Below, in pieces: positions 1 to 6,893 of a stretch of DNA of 24,425 nt; the first letter of the stretch is position 1; each line of letters starts with the position of its first letter. Source of the stretch: Rikenellaceae bacterium (GTDB lineage Bacteria > Bacteroidota > Bacteroidia > Bacteroidales > UBA932). Under the pieces are notes generated by a model. That model searched no databases, had not been told where the DNA came from, and was given only the letters and a program-made list of their open reading frames with translations. The stretch spans positions 1 to 24,425 of the forward strand of contig CAAGFN010000100.1 in the NCBI GenBank assembly GCA_900769145.1, written 5' to 3'. A program made the position numbers and the translations under genes.

Positions 1-372
1 AAGGAGGATGTGCTCACGGGTCTGAGGCATAGGACCGTCAGTAGCAGCACAAACAAGGATTGCACCGTCCATCTGGGCTGCACCGGTAACCATGTTCTTC
101 ACGTAGTCAGCGTGGCCTGGGCAGTCAACGTGCGCATAGTGACGTGTCTCAGTCTCGTACTCGATGTGTGAAGAGTTGATGGTGATACCACGCTCCTTCT
201 CCTCAGGAGCATTGTCGATCTGGTCGAAAGACTTAATCTCCTCGCTACCGAAACCTCTCTCGTGGAGTACCTTTGAGATGGCTGCGGTCAGAGTAGTCTT
301 ACCGTGGTCAACGTGGCCGATAGTACCGATGTTGACATGCGGTTTGGTTCTTACAAATGTTTCTTTTGCCAT
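1..372 (-). CDS. tuf: Elongation factor Tu, N-terminal 124 residues (partial)
   Basis: EF-Tu is the GTPase that delivers aminoacyl-tRNA to the ribosomal A site. The reading frame starts at an ATG (complement of 370-372) with MAKETFVRTKPHVNIGTIG and stays open to the left edge, so the C-terminal two thirds lie outside the window. Visible GTPase motifs are the P-loop GHVDHGKT at about residues 18-25, the switch I region with RGITI near residue 60, and DCPGH at about 81-85. Codon choice (CGT for Arg, GGT for Gly, ACT for Thr) differs from neighbouring genes and fits very high expression. It is the last visible gene of a tRNA-tuf transcription unit; the 44-base leader from tRNA-Thr(GGT) to the start is AT-rich with no clear Shine-Dalgarno sequence. 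Identification is secure. Confidence 0.98.
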   Translation of the reverse strand, partial: MAKETFVRTKPHVNIGTIGHVDHGKTTLTAAISKVLHERGFGSEEIKSFDQIDNAPEEKERGITINSSHIEYETETRHYAHVDCPGHADYVKNMVTGAAQMDGAILVCAATDGPMPQTREHILL

Positions 373-416
373 AATATTATGTTTTTAATATGTTATTGCT
401 GTATAAACACATTTAG

Positions 417-488
<72 letters not shown>

Positions 489-498
489 GACCTGTAAT

Positions 499-574
499 TG
501 GAGCGGAAAACGAGGTTCGAACTCGCGACCCTCAGCTTGGAAGGCTGATGCTCTACCAACTGAGCTACTTCCGC
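499..574 (-). tRNA. tRNA-Gly (anticodon TCC)
   Basis: The complement gives a cloverleaf starting GCGGAAGTAGCTCAGTTGG, with anticodon stem CAGC/GCTG around loop CTTCCAA and T arm GTTCGAACC. Anticodon TCC reads GGA and GGG glycine codons. Unlike the two threonine tRNAs here, the 3' CCA is encoded (complement of 499-501) after discriminator T. It is the third gene of the cluster, only 6 bases downstream of tRNA-Tyr. Confidence 0.96.
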
Positions 575-580
575 AATTAT

Positions 581-666
581 TGGTGGGAGAAGATGGATTC
601 GAACCACCGAAGGCATAAGCCAGCAGATTTACAGTCTGCCCCATTTGGCCACTCTGGTATTCTCCC
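581..666 (-). tRNA. tRNA-Tyr (anticodon GTA)
   Basis: The complement gives a long (86-base, class II) tRNA starting GGGAGAATACCAGAGTGG, with anticodon stem CAGA/TCTG around loop CTGTAAA, a long variable arm (GCTGGCTTATGCCTTCGG region), and T arm GTTCGAATC. Anticodon GTA and the long variable arm are both expected for bacterial tyrosine tRNA. Discriminator A and an encoded CCA (581-583) are present. Second gene of the cluster. Confidence 0.96.
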
Positions 667-722
667 ATTGTTGGTTGCGCTCCATGTGGAGACGCATTGA
701 ATTATCTTACAAAGAACTTCTG

Positions 723-796
723 AGCCGATGGAGGGAGTCGAACCCACGACCCCGAGATTACAAATCACGTGCTCTGGCCAACTGAGCTACATCGGC
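723..796 (-). tRNA. tRNA-Thr (anticodon TGT)
   Basis: The complement gives a cloverleaf starting GCCGATGTAGCTCAGTTGG and ending CATCGGC, with T arm GTTCGACTC. The anticodon loop is TTTGTAA, so the anticodon is TGT, reading ACA and ACG. The anticodon stem CGTGA/TCTCG has one T-T mismatch in the middle. Discriminator T; no CCA is encoded. It is the first gene of the tRNA-tuf unit, about 25 bases downstream of the expected transcription start. Confidence 0.94.
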
Positions 797-827
797 AGTT
801 GCCACACTGCGTTTCCGAAGTGGATTG

Positions 828-858
828 CAAAGATAGGCATTAATTCTTATTCTCCAAA
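828..858 (-). promoter_or_regulatory. Bacteroidota-type promoter of the tRNA-tuf operon
   Basis: On the minus strand a -33 element TTTG (complement of 855-858) is followed after exactly 19 bases by TATCTTTG (complement of 828-835). This matches the known Bacteroidota housekeeping promoter consensus TTTG-N19-21-TAnnTTTG at every conserved base. Transcription should start near 820, about 25 bases before the first tRNA. The promoter overlaps the last codons of dxs. Confidence 0.82.
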
Positions 859-2744
859 ATTTTTTGACTTTTTTCTGCAAATTTCATCATTTCTATAATT
901 TTCCCGGATATTCCGGCGGCGTCAAGACCGCATTCGGAACGCTGTGAGGCCTGCCTGTCCTGACCTATATATTTATCCGGAATCCCCAGGCCGCGAAGAT
1001 TGGCCTTGCATCCCGACATTGCCATATATTCGGCTACAGCCCCGAAAAGGCCGCCCGCGAGAGATCCGTCCTCCACGGTAAGGACGTTCCCGGTGGCTGC
1101 GGCAGCCTCCAGGATTGACCTGTCTATCGGCTTTATGTATCTGATATCGTAAACGGCCGGACTCACCCCGGTCTCCTTCTCCACGTCGTCAGCCGCCTTG
1201 AGAGCCGAAGACGCCATAGGCCCGGCAGAAATCACGGCAAACCTGCCGTCACCCTCCCGGAGACATTCGCCACGACCGGGTTCCAGGACAGCATATCCAG
1301 CATTCCGCCAGTCCGTTCCTTCCCCGCAACCCCTCGGATAACGGATGATAAACGGGCCTCCGCTATACTGTGATGCAGTGTACATCAGCCTCTTGAGCTC
1401 AATTTCATTGCGCGGGGCGGAGATGACCGCATTCGGAACCGGCCTGTATGCGGCAAGGTCCAGGCATCCGTGATGCGTGGAGCCGTCTTCTCCTACCAGC
1501 CCCGCCCTGTCGAAACAGAGGACGACAGGCAGGTTCTGCATTGCCACATCGTGGATAATCTCATCGTATGCCCTCTGGGAGAATGAAGAATAAATATTGC
1601 AGAACGGCCTCATCCCTCCGGCTGCCAGCCCTGCTGAGAATGTGACGGCGTGCTCCTCCTCTATGCCCACGTCGAAGAACCGCCCGGGAATCTCCCTCGC
1701 CAGGAGGTTCATGCCGCAGCCTGTCGACATTGCAGGAGTGATGCCGACAATGCGTTCATCCCTGCGGGCGAGGTCCAGAAGCACTTCCCCGAACACGTCC
1801 TGATACCTGTCAGCATTGCGCTCGCCGGTAATCCTCTCACCTGTAGCAGGGTCGAATTTGCCCGGAGCATGCCATACCACAGGGTTATTCTCGGCCGGAG
1901 CATAGCCCTTGCCCTTCTTGGTGATTGTATGCAGAATACGCGGCCCCTTGATGTCCTTCAGCCTGCGGAGCGCATCGAGAACCGCATTTATATCATTTCC
2001 GTCAATCGGGCCGAAATACCTGAAGCCCAGCGCCTCGAAGAAGGCCCCGTGGTATCCGCCGAGAATGGAGGATTTGGTACCCCGCACCACCTTCTGCATT
2101 TTTTCCCTGAACCTTCCCTCCCCTATGCTGTTCCAAATTTTGTCCTTGAGACGGAGATATCTCGGGTCGGTGGTGAGTTTCAGCAGATGATTGTGGATAC
2201 CGCCAATGTTATTGTCAATGGATATATTGTTGTCATTCAGGATAATGAGAATGTCGCTGCGGCTTGCCCCGGCATTGTTCAGGCCCTCAAGGGCCAGTCC
2301 GCCGGTCAGGGCACCGTCACCTATCAGCGCAATGGACTTGTAATTCAGTCCCTGCACCTTCGCCGCATACGAATAGCCGAGGGCTGCGGAAATGGAGGTG
2401 GAAGAATGCCCGGCACCGAACGCATCGTAAGGACTCTCCGACATCTTCGGGAAGCCGCTTAACCCGTCCCTCATCCTGTTTTTCCTGAAAGCATCCCGCC
2501 TGCCCGTCAATATCTTGTGGGCGTATGCCTGATGTCCGACATCGAATACAATCTTGTCCTCAGGGGTATTGAACACGTAATGCAGCCCCACAATCAGTTC
2601 CACGGCCCCAAGGCTGGAGCCGAGATGTCCGGGATTGGAAGCACAACATTCTATTATATACTGACGGATTTCGGCGCAGAGTCCGGCAAGTTGACCGGGT
2701 TCAAGGCGTCGAAGGTCCTCAGGGGTATTAATATTCTCCAGCAT
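840..2744 (-). CDS. dxs: 1-deoxy-D-xylulose-5-phosphate synthase
   Basis: Dxs condenses pyruvate and glyceraldehyde 3-phosphate with a thiamine diphosphate cofactor to give DXP, the first step of the MEP isoprenoid pathway and a precursor step for thiamine and pyridoxal. The 634-residue length is normal. Visible motifs: SNPGHLGSSLG (His about 40, matching the catalytic His region), GHQAY at 70-74, the thiamine-binding signature GDGALTGG (142-149) through LNNA, EEEHAVTFSAGLA (catalytic Glu about 363), and DRAGLVGEDGSTHHG (412-426) of the pyrimidine domain, followed by a C-terminal transketolase-like domain. The start ATG has no Shine-Dalgarno sequence but a good -7 box lies about 45 bases upstream. 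It is monocistronic or reads into the tRNA cluster. Its last codons hold the tRNA-tuf promoter. Confidence 0.97.
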   Translation of the reverse strand: MLENINTPEDLRRLEPGQLAGLCAEIRQYIIECCASNPGHLGSSLGAVELIVGLHYVFNTPEDKIVFDVGHQAYAHKILTGRRDAFRKNRMRDGLSGFPKMSESPYDAFGAGHSSTSISAALGYSYAAKVQGLNYKSIALIGDGALTGGLALEGLNNAGASRSDILIILNDNNISIDNNIGGIHNHLLKLTTDPRYLRLKDKIWNSIGEGRFREKMQKVVRGTKSSILGGYHGAFFEALGFRYFGPIDGNDINAVLDALRRLKDIKGPRILHTITKKGKGYAPAENNPVVWHAPGKFDPATGERITGERNADRYQDVFGEVLLDLARRDERIVGITPAMSTGCGMNLLAREIPGRFFDVGIEEEHAVTFSAGLAAGGMRPFCNIYSSFSQRAYDEIIHDVAMQNLPVVLCFDRAGLVGEDGSTHHGCLDLAAYRPVPNAVISAPRNEIELKRLMYTASQYSGGPFIIRYPRGCGEGTDWRNAGYAVLEPGRGECLREGDGRFAVISAGPMASSALKAADDVEKETGVSPAVYDIRYIKPIDRSILEAAAATGNVLTVEDGSLAGGLFGAVAEYMAMSGCKANLRGLGIPDKYIGQDRQASQRSECGLDAAGISGKIIEMMKFAEKSQKILENKN

Positions 2745-2788
2745 AATTCCAATTGAAAGAGGGACAGTTCCAAAGCCTGCCCGAATCG

Positions 2789-2796
2789 CAAATATA
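2789..2796 (-). promoter_or_regulatory. Probable -7 box for dxs
   Basis: The complement reads TATATTTG, a full match to the Bacteroidota -7 element TAnnTTTG, about 45 bases upstream of the dxs start. No TTTG is found at the usual 19-21 base distance; TTTG copies occur only closer (complement of 2809-2812 is 12 bases away). The call rests on the -7 box alone. Confidence 0.5.
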
Positions 2797-2814
2797 CAAA
2801 ACCAAATCCAAAAT

Positions 2815-2846
2815 TTTGCGATTTTGTCATTATTTCAATAAATTGC
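2815..2846 (+). promoter_or_regulatory. Weak candidate promoter for the MFS transporter pair
   Basis: TTTG at 2815-2818 is followed after 20 bases by TAAATTGC at 2839-2846, which matches the first four conserved positions of TAnnTTTG but not the last two. It overlaps a perfect 10-bp palindrome CAAAATTTTG (2809-2818) that lies between the divergent promoters of dxs and this gene pair. GGAGGA at about 2857-2862 is rather far (18 bases) from the ATG at 2881. Confidence 0.3.
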
Positions 2847-2880
2847 AGGGATTTTTGGAGGAAATCAAACTAACACAAAT

Positions 2881-4257
2881 ATGACAAAGGCTCAAAAATT
2901 AATGAATGACAGCGCAATAGCCCGCTGGACAGTGCTCGTCCTGATAGCACTGATGATGTTCTTCGGCTATATGTTTGTGGACGTCATGTCCCCTCTCAAG
3001 ACAATGATAGAGGCCACAAGAGGCTGGAACTCATCCGTTTTCGGCACATACGCCGCTTCCGAGTACTTCCTCAATGTCTTCTGCTTCTTCCTCATCTTCG
3101 CAGGTATCATCCTCGACAAGATGGGCGTAAGATTCACAGGTCTCCTCTCAGCATCCCTGATGGTGGGCGGAGCTGTCATCAAGTACATAGGTATCAGCGA
3201 CGCCTTCCAGACATCCGCTCTCTGCGGCTGGCTTGACAGCTGGTGGGTAGCCCTTCCGGGAAGCGCCAAGATGGCCTGCCTCGGATTCATGATCTTCGGC
3301 TGCGGCTGTGAAATGGCCGGAACCACCGTCTCCAAGGCAATCGCAAAATGGTTCAAGGGCAAGGAAATGGCTCTTGCAATGGGACTTGAGATGGCAATCG
3401 CCAGACTCGGAGTATTCGCAGTAATGTGGATATCCCCTATGATTGCGGGCAAGTTCAACGGCTCAGTGGTAGCCCCTGTAGGTTTCTGCACAGCCCTCCT
3501 CGTGGTAGGTCTCCTCTTCTTCCTCATTTTCACATTCATGGACAGGAAGTTCGACTCCCAGCTCATGGAGGCCGGCCTGCTCACGGCGGAGAAATCCCCG
3601 GAGGACGAGTTCCACATCAGCGACCTCGGCAAGATATTCTCCAGCAAGATGTTCTGGATTGTAGCCCTTCTCTGCGTGCTCTACTACAGTGCCATATTCC
3701 CATTCCAGAGATATGCTCCGAACTATCTTGAGGTCACCCTCAACGTGGATGCGGAAACCGCTTCAAGACTCTTCAGCTGCTTCCCTATTCTCGCAATGGC
3801 CCTCACTCCGTTCCTCGGAGCCTTCCTCGACTTCAAGGGCAAGGGAGCCTCAATGCTTATGCTCGGAGCCATCATCATGATTGTCTGCCACCTGAGTTTC
3901 GCATTCATTCTCCCGGCATTCCCTAGCAAGGTGCTCGCCCTCATCCTCATCGTAACCCTGGGCGTATCATTCTCCCTCGTTCCGGCAGCCCTCTGGCCTT
4001 CAGTGCCGAAAATCATTGACGAGAAGATTCTCGGTTCCGCATACTGCCTCATCTTCTGGGTCCAGAACATCGGACTCTGCCTCGTGCCTCTCCTCATCGG
4101 AGTTGTTCTCGAAGGCACCGGCGGATACACAGCCCCGATGATTATCTTCTCTTCATTCGGTGTCCTCGCATTCATCCTCACCTTCCTCCTCAAGATTGAG
4201 GACAAGAGAAAGGGTTACAGACTCGAGGAACCTAACGTGGAAAAGAAAGATGAATAA
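2881..4257 (+). CDS. MFS transporter, MFSD1-like (first of tandem pair)
   Basis: A 458-residue inner-membrane protein with about 12 predicted membrane segments, of the major facilitator superfamily. Features seen: AKWFKGKEMALAMGLEMAIARLG in the N-terminal half, a hydrophilic central loop with EKSPEDEFHISDLGKIF (about 238-254), LLCVLYYSAIFPFQRYAPN starting the second half, and GVSFSLVPAALWP (361-373) then LGSAYCLIFWVQNIG. From memory these blocks match the animal lysosomal carrier MFSD1 (WFKGKE...GL...ARIG; CYYVAVFPF; SYSL..ALWP...LGTAY...QNLG), reported to move dipeptides. The substrate here is therefore inferred at most to be a small peptide or related amino compound. The stop overlaps the start of a paralogue by 8 bases. 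The flanking genes give no clue to substrate. Confidence 0.88.
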   Translation: MTKAQKLMNDSAIARWTVLVLIALMMFFGYMFVDVMSPLKTMIEATRGWNSSVFGTYAASEYFLNVFCFFLIFAGIILDKMGVRFTGLLSASLMVGGAVIKYIGISDAFQTSALCGWLDSWWVALPGSAKMACLGFMIFGCGCEMAGTTVSKAIAKWFKGKEMALAMGLEMAIARLGVFAVMWISPMIAGKFNGSVVAPVGFCTALLVVGLLFFLIFTFMDRKFDSQLMEAGLLTAEKSPEDEFHISDLGKIFSSKMFWIVALLCVLYYSAIFPFQRYAPNYLEVTLNVDAETASRLFSCFPILAMALTPFLGAFLDFKGKGASMLMLGAIIMIVCHLSFAFILPAFPSKVLALILIVTLGVSFSLVPAALWPSVPKIIDEKILGSAYCLIFWVQNIGLCLVPLLIGVVLEGTGGYTAPMIIFSSFGVLAFILTFLLKIEDKRKGYRLEEPNVEKKDE

Positions 4258-5593
4258 CAGGAGAACGGCGGCACCGGTATCGTGCTGGGCAGCATTGGCC
4301 TGCCTCGTCGTGCCGATGTTCGCATCGTATTTCTTCGATGACATGTTCTCATCCCTCTCCCAGCTGTTCCGCAACCCGGAACTCCTGGAACTGGGATGGG
4401 ATTCTGCTGATTACGGATTCTACGCCGGAGGCTACTCATTCCTCTGCGTATGGGGAGGCCTCATTGTCTGCGGAATGCTGCTTGACAAATGGGGAGTGAG
4501 GGTGACAGGCTCCATCTTCGTGGGAATGATGACAGCCGGGGCAGCCCTTGTCACCTTCGCCATCACCTCGGGAATGCCGCCGAAAACCTCATTGTCAGTA
4601 GCCTACGTGGGCTGTATGCTCTTCGGGCTGGGCAGCGAGATTGCCGGTGTAGGAGTCACCAGGTCCATAGCCAAATGGTTCAAGGGCAGGAATATGGCAT
4701 TCGCGATGGGTCTCCAGCTGGCAATCGCCCGTCTGGGAACCGCCCTGGCATTGATTCTTTCGCCAATGCTGGTGAAGGCCAAGGCCGAAGGGGAAATCTA
4801 CACCCTGCTCGAAACAGCCAGGCCTGCATTCTTCGGACTGGCATTGCTCCTGCTCGGCACCGTCCTCTGGGCAGTGTTCGTGATGATGGATGCCAGGTTC
4901 GACGCACAGAACGGGCTGACTGACAGGAAGGAGAGGAAAGAGGAGGACGAATTCAAGTTCTCCGATATATTCAAGGTGCTGTCCAACAAGCACTTCATAA
5001 TGTCGGCCCTGCTCTGCGTCTTCTTCTACTGCAGCATTATATCGTTCAAGAAATTCGCCACGTCAATATTGATTCCGAGATTTGACCTCCCGGCCGGGAG
5101 CGCCAGCCTGATGGTGTCCCTGATTCCGTTCTCCACGGTAATCTTCGCCCCGTTATTCGGCTCGCTGGTGGACAAGGTCGGCAAGGGTACGAGATGGATG
5201 GTGGCCGGATCTGTACTGGTCTTCATTGCACATATCATCATTGCATTCGCGCCGGAAGGGGTAAGCGGCTTCGGCTATGCGGGAATCGCAATCCTCGGAG
5301 TGGGATACTCCCTCGTGCCGGCGGCCCTCTGGCCTACCGTGTCGAAAATCGTCCCGGAGAAGAACCTCGGAACGGCCTACTCCCTCATTTACTGGATACA
5401 GAACATGGGAATGCTGCTGGTGCCGATTGTCGTGGGATTCATATTCAGGAACACTGAATCAGGAAAGCTTGCGGCTCTCCATTCAGAATACGTTTTCCTG
5501 GCATTGTGCCTGCTGGCGATAATTGTGTCCCTGCTTTTTGCAAGGTCATCAGACAAGAATCCCGGCCTGGGGCTGGACAAGGCTAACGGGTAA
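4250..5593 (+). CDS. MFS transporter, MFSD1-like (second of tandem pair)
   Basis: A 447-residue paralogue of the preceding transporter with the same layout: SIAKWFKGRNMAFAMGLQ then LAIARLG, a charged central loop (DRKERKEEDEFKFSDIFKVL), CVFFYCSIISFKKFATS opening the second half, and GVGYSLVPAALWPTVSKIV (from about residue 350) then LGTAYSLIYWIQNMG. I chose the ATG at 4250 (MNNRRTAAP) rather than the in-frame ATG 90 bases upstream, because the longer start would run deep into the upstream gene and adds a charged non-membrane extension, while 4250 gives an 8-base overlap and a normal N-terminus before the first membrane segment. The overlap implies translational coupling, so the two proteins may be made in similar amounts and could act together. 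Its 3' end overlaps the convergent truB by 11 bases. Confidence 0.88.
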   Translation: MNNRRTAAPVSCWAALACLVVPMFASYFFDDMFSSLSQLFRNPELLELGWDSADYGFYAGGYSFLCVWGGLIVCGMLLDKWGVRVTGSIFVGMMTAGAALVTFAITSGMPPKTSLSVAYVGCMLFGLGSEIAGVGVTRSIAKWFKGRNMAFAMGLQLAIARLGTALALILSPMLVKAKAEGEIYTLLETARPAFFGLALLLLGTVLWAVFVMMDARFDAQNGLTDRKERKEEDEFKFSDIFKVLSNKHFIMSALLCVFFYCSIISFKKFATSILIPRFDLPAGSASLMVSLIPFSTVIFAPLFGSLVDKVGKGTRWMVAGSVLVFIAHIIIAFAPEGVSGFGYAGIAILGVGYSLVPAALWPTVSKIVPEKNLGTAYSLIYWIQNMGMLLVPIVVGFIFRNTESGKLAALHSEYVFLALCLLAIIVSLLFARSSDKNPGLGLDKANG

Positions 5594-6446
5594 GTATTGC
5601 CACGGCTTCGTCCACGCCCAGTGCATCCTCAACCCTGAAACCGCCTGTCCGTGTACGGCGCAGGGACGCGAGATGGGCACCGGAGCCCAAAGCCTCTCCC
5701 AGGTCACGTGCAAGGGCCCGGACGTAGGTCCCCTTTGAACATACAATACGTATATCTGCCTGGGGAAGATGGAGTTGTGAATTGTCAGTGACATTGATCC
5801 TGAGATTCCGGCCGTCTTCCCCAGATGTTTTTACCGGCATGGCTGGCACGCCCTCCGGCCAGAAATTCAGGAGTTCCATCTCCCTGATTTCAATGGTCTG
5901 CCTGGAAAGCAGGTCAGCGACAGAATGGTCAAACCCTGCGGAGCCTTCATTCACCATCTTCTTCCATTCCTTCCTGGCAAGTTCGTAGGCCCTGACCCCG
6001 TCCACTGACTTGGCGGAAAAAAGCGGGGCGACCTGCTCCTGTACACCGATGAATGACGGGAGCAACGCAGTGAGAGCCTCCTCATTGACGCCGTCAGTCG
6101 GGTATATCGCATCTATTTCCTTTTCAAGGTCGTATGAAGGTGTCGTAGCCCCGAATGCCACCCCTGCCACATATTCCTTCTCATGGCGCTGGAACTCCTC
6201 GGCCTGCCTCGTGGCCTTTCCGATGCAAACCAGAAGGACACCTGTCGCAAGCGGGTCCAATGTCCCGGCGTGGCCTACCTTGAGATTTTTCTTGTGGAAA
6301 TGCCGGCAGGCACAATACTTCAGTTTCCTGATAACATCGGCGGATGTCCATCTGTATGGCTTGTCCACAGGAACGACAATGCCCTCCGGATAGTCGTCAA
6401 TACTATCGGAGAGCACAATGTCCAAATGTCTGTTGTCCAGTATCAT
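5583..6446 (-). CDS. truB: tRNA pseudouridine(55) synthase
   Basis: TruB converts uridine 55 in the T loop of nearly all elongator tRNAs to pseudouridine. The catalytic motif KVGHAGTLDPLATGVL is at about residues 56-71, with catalytic Asp64. The C-terminal conserved block SKGTYVRALARDLGEAL followed by LRRTRTGGF is also clear. The 287-residue protein is shorter than the E. coli enzyme and seems to lack a C-terminal PUA domain; a variable segment of about 50 residues lies between the catalytic core and the SKGTYVR block. The ATG overlaps the rpiB stop as ATGA, indicating coupled translation. The stop TAG lies inside the 3' end of the opposing transporter gene. Confidence 0.96.
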   Translation of the reverse strand: MILDNRHLDIVLSDSIDDYPEGIVVPVDKPYRWTSADVIRKLKYCACRHFHKKNLKVGHAGTLDPLATGVLLVCIGKATRQAEEFQRHEKEYVAGVAFGATTPSYDLEKEIDAIYPTDGVNEEALTALLPSFIGVQEQVAPLFSAKSVDGVRAYELARKEWKKMVNEGSAGFDHSVADLLSRQTIEIREMELLNFWPEGVPAMPVKTSGEDGRNLRINVTDNSQLHLPQADIRIVCSKGTYVRALARDLGEALGSGAHLASLRRTRTGGFRVEDALGVDEAVAILTR

Positions 6447-6874
6447 TGAGCCGTTATCTTGTCAATGCGGCGCTGATGGCGGCCACCCTCGAACTCTGTC
6501 CCAAGCCAGGTCATCGTCATCATCTGGATCATCCTGAAAGAGACGAAACGGGCCGGCATCACGAGGATATTGGCATTGTTGTGAGCCTTGACCAGACGGG
6601 CAATCTCGGTGCCCCATGCCAGGCCCGCACGGATTCCGCGGTGCTTGTTCAATGTCATTGCCATGCCGTTGCCGGTTCCGCACATTGCGATTCCGCAATC
6701 CACTTCGCCCTTCTCCACGGCTTCAGCCAGAGGGTGGGCGACATCAGGATAATCCATGCTGTCCGTCGTGTCAGTCCCGAAATTGACAACCTCAAACCCC
6801 TTCTTCTCAAGGTAAGGGATAAGCCTGGTCTTGTAATCCACGCCGGCGTGGTCGCTGCAGATTCCGATTTTCAT
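6443..6874 (-). CDS. rpiB: Ribose-5-phosphate isomerase B
   Basis: RpiB interconverts ribose 5-phosphate and ribulose 5-phosphate in the non-oxidative pentose phosphate pathway. The 143-residue product starts MKIGICSDHAGVDYK, with the Asp8-His9 pair, the active-site stretch MCGTGNGMAM (Cys65) and HNNANIL near residue 98, followed by GGRHQRRID, all typical of the RpiB/LacAB family. A longer frame begins 40 codons upstream but would overlap gltX and adds no family sequence; the start at 6874 sits 19 bases after the gltX stop and matches the family N-terminus exactly. The stop is shared as ATGA with truB. A LacA/LacB-type sugar isomerase is possible in principle, but no lac-type genes are nearby. 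Confidence 0.94.
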   Translation of the reverse strand: MKIGICSDHAGVDYKTRLIPYLEKKGFEVVNFGTDTTDSMDYPDVAHPLAEAVEKGEVDCGIAMCGTGNGMAMTLNKHRGIRAGLAWGTEIARLVKAHNNANILVMPARFVSFRMIQMMTMTWLGTEFEGGRHQRRIDKITAQ

Positions 6875-6893
6875 ATATTCTTGTTTTTGAAGG

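Noticed and set aside
1650..2462. A 270-codon plus-strand frame opposite dxs
   Set aside because: Antisense shadow of a conserved gene; no recognisable domain or ribosome-binding site.
4160..5593. Longer start for the second transporter at 4160
   Set aside because: The extra 30 codons overlap the upstream gene in another frame and read as charged, non-membrane sequence; ATG at 4250 is the sensible start.
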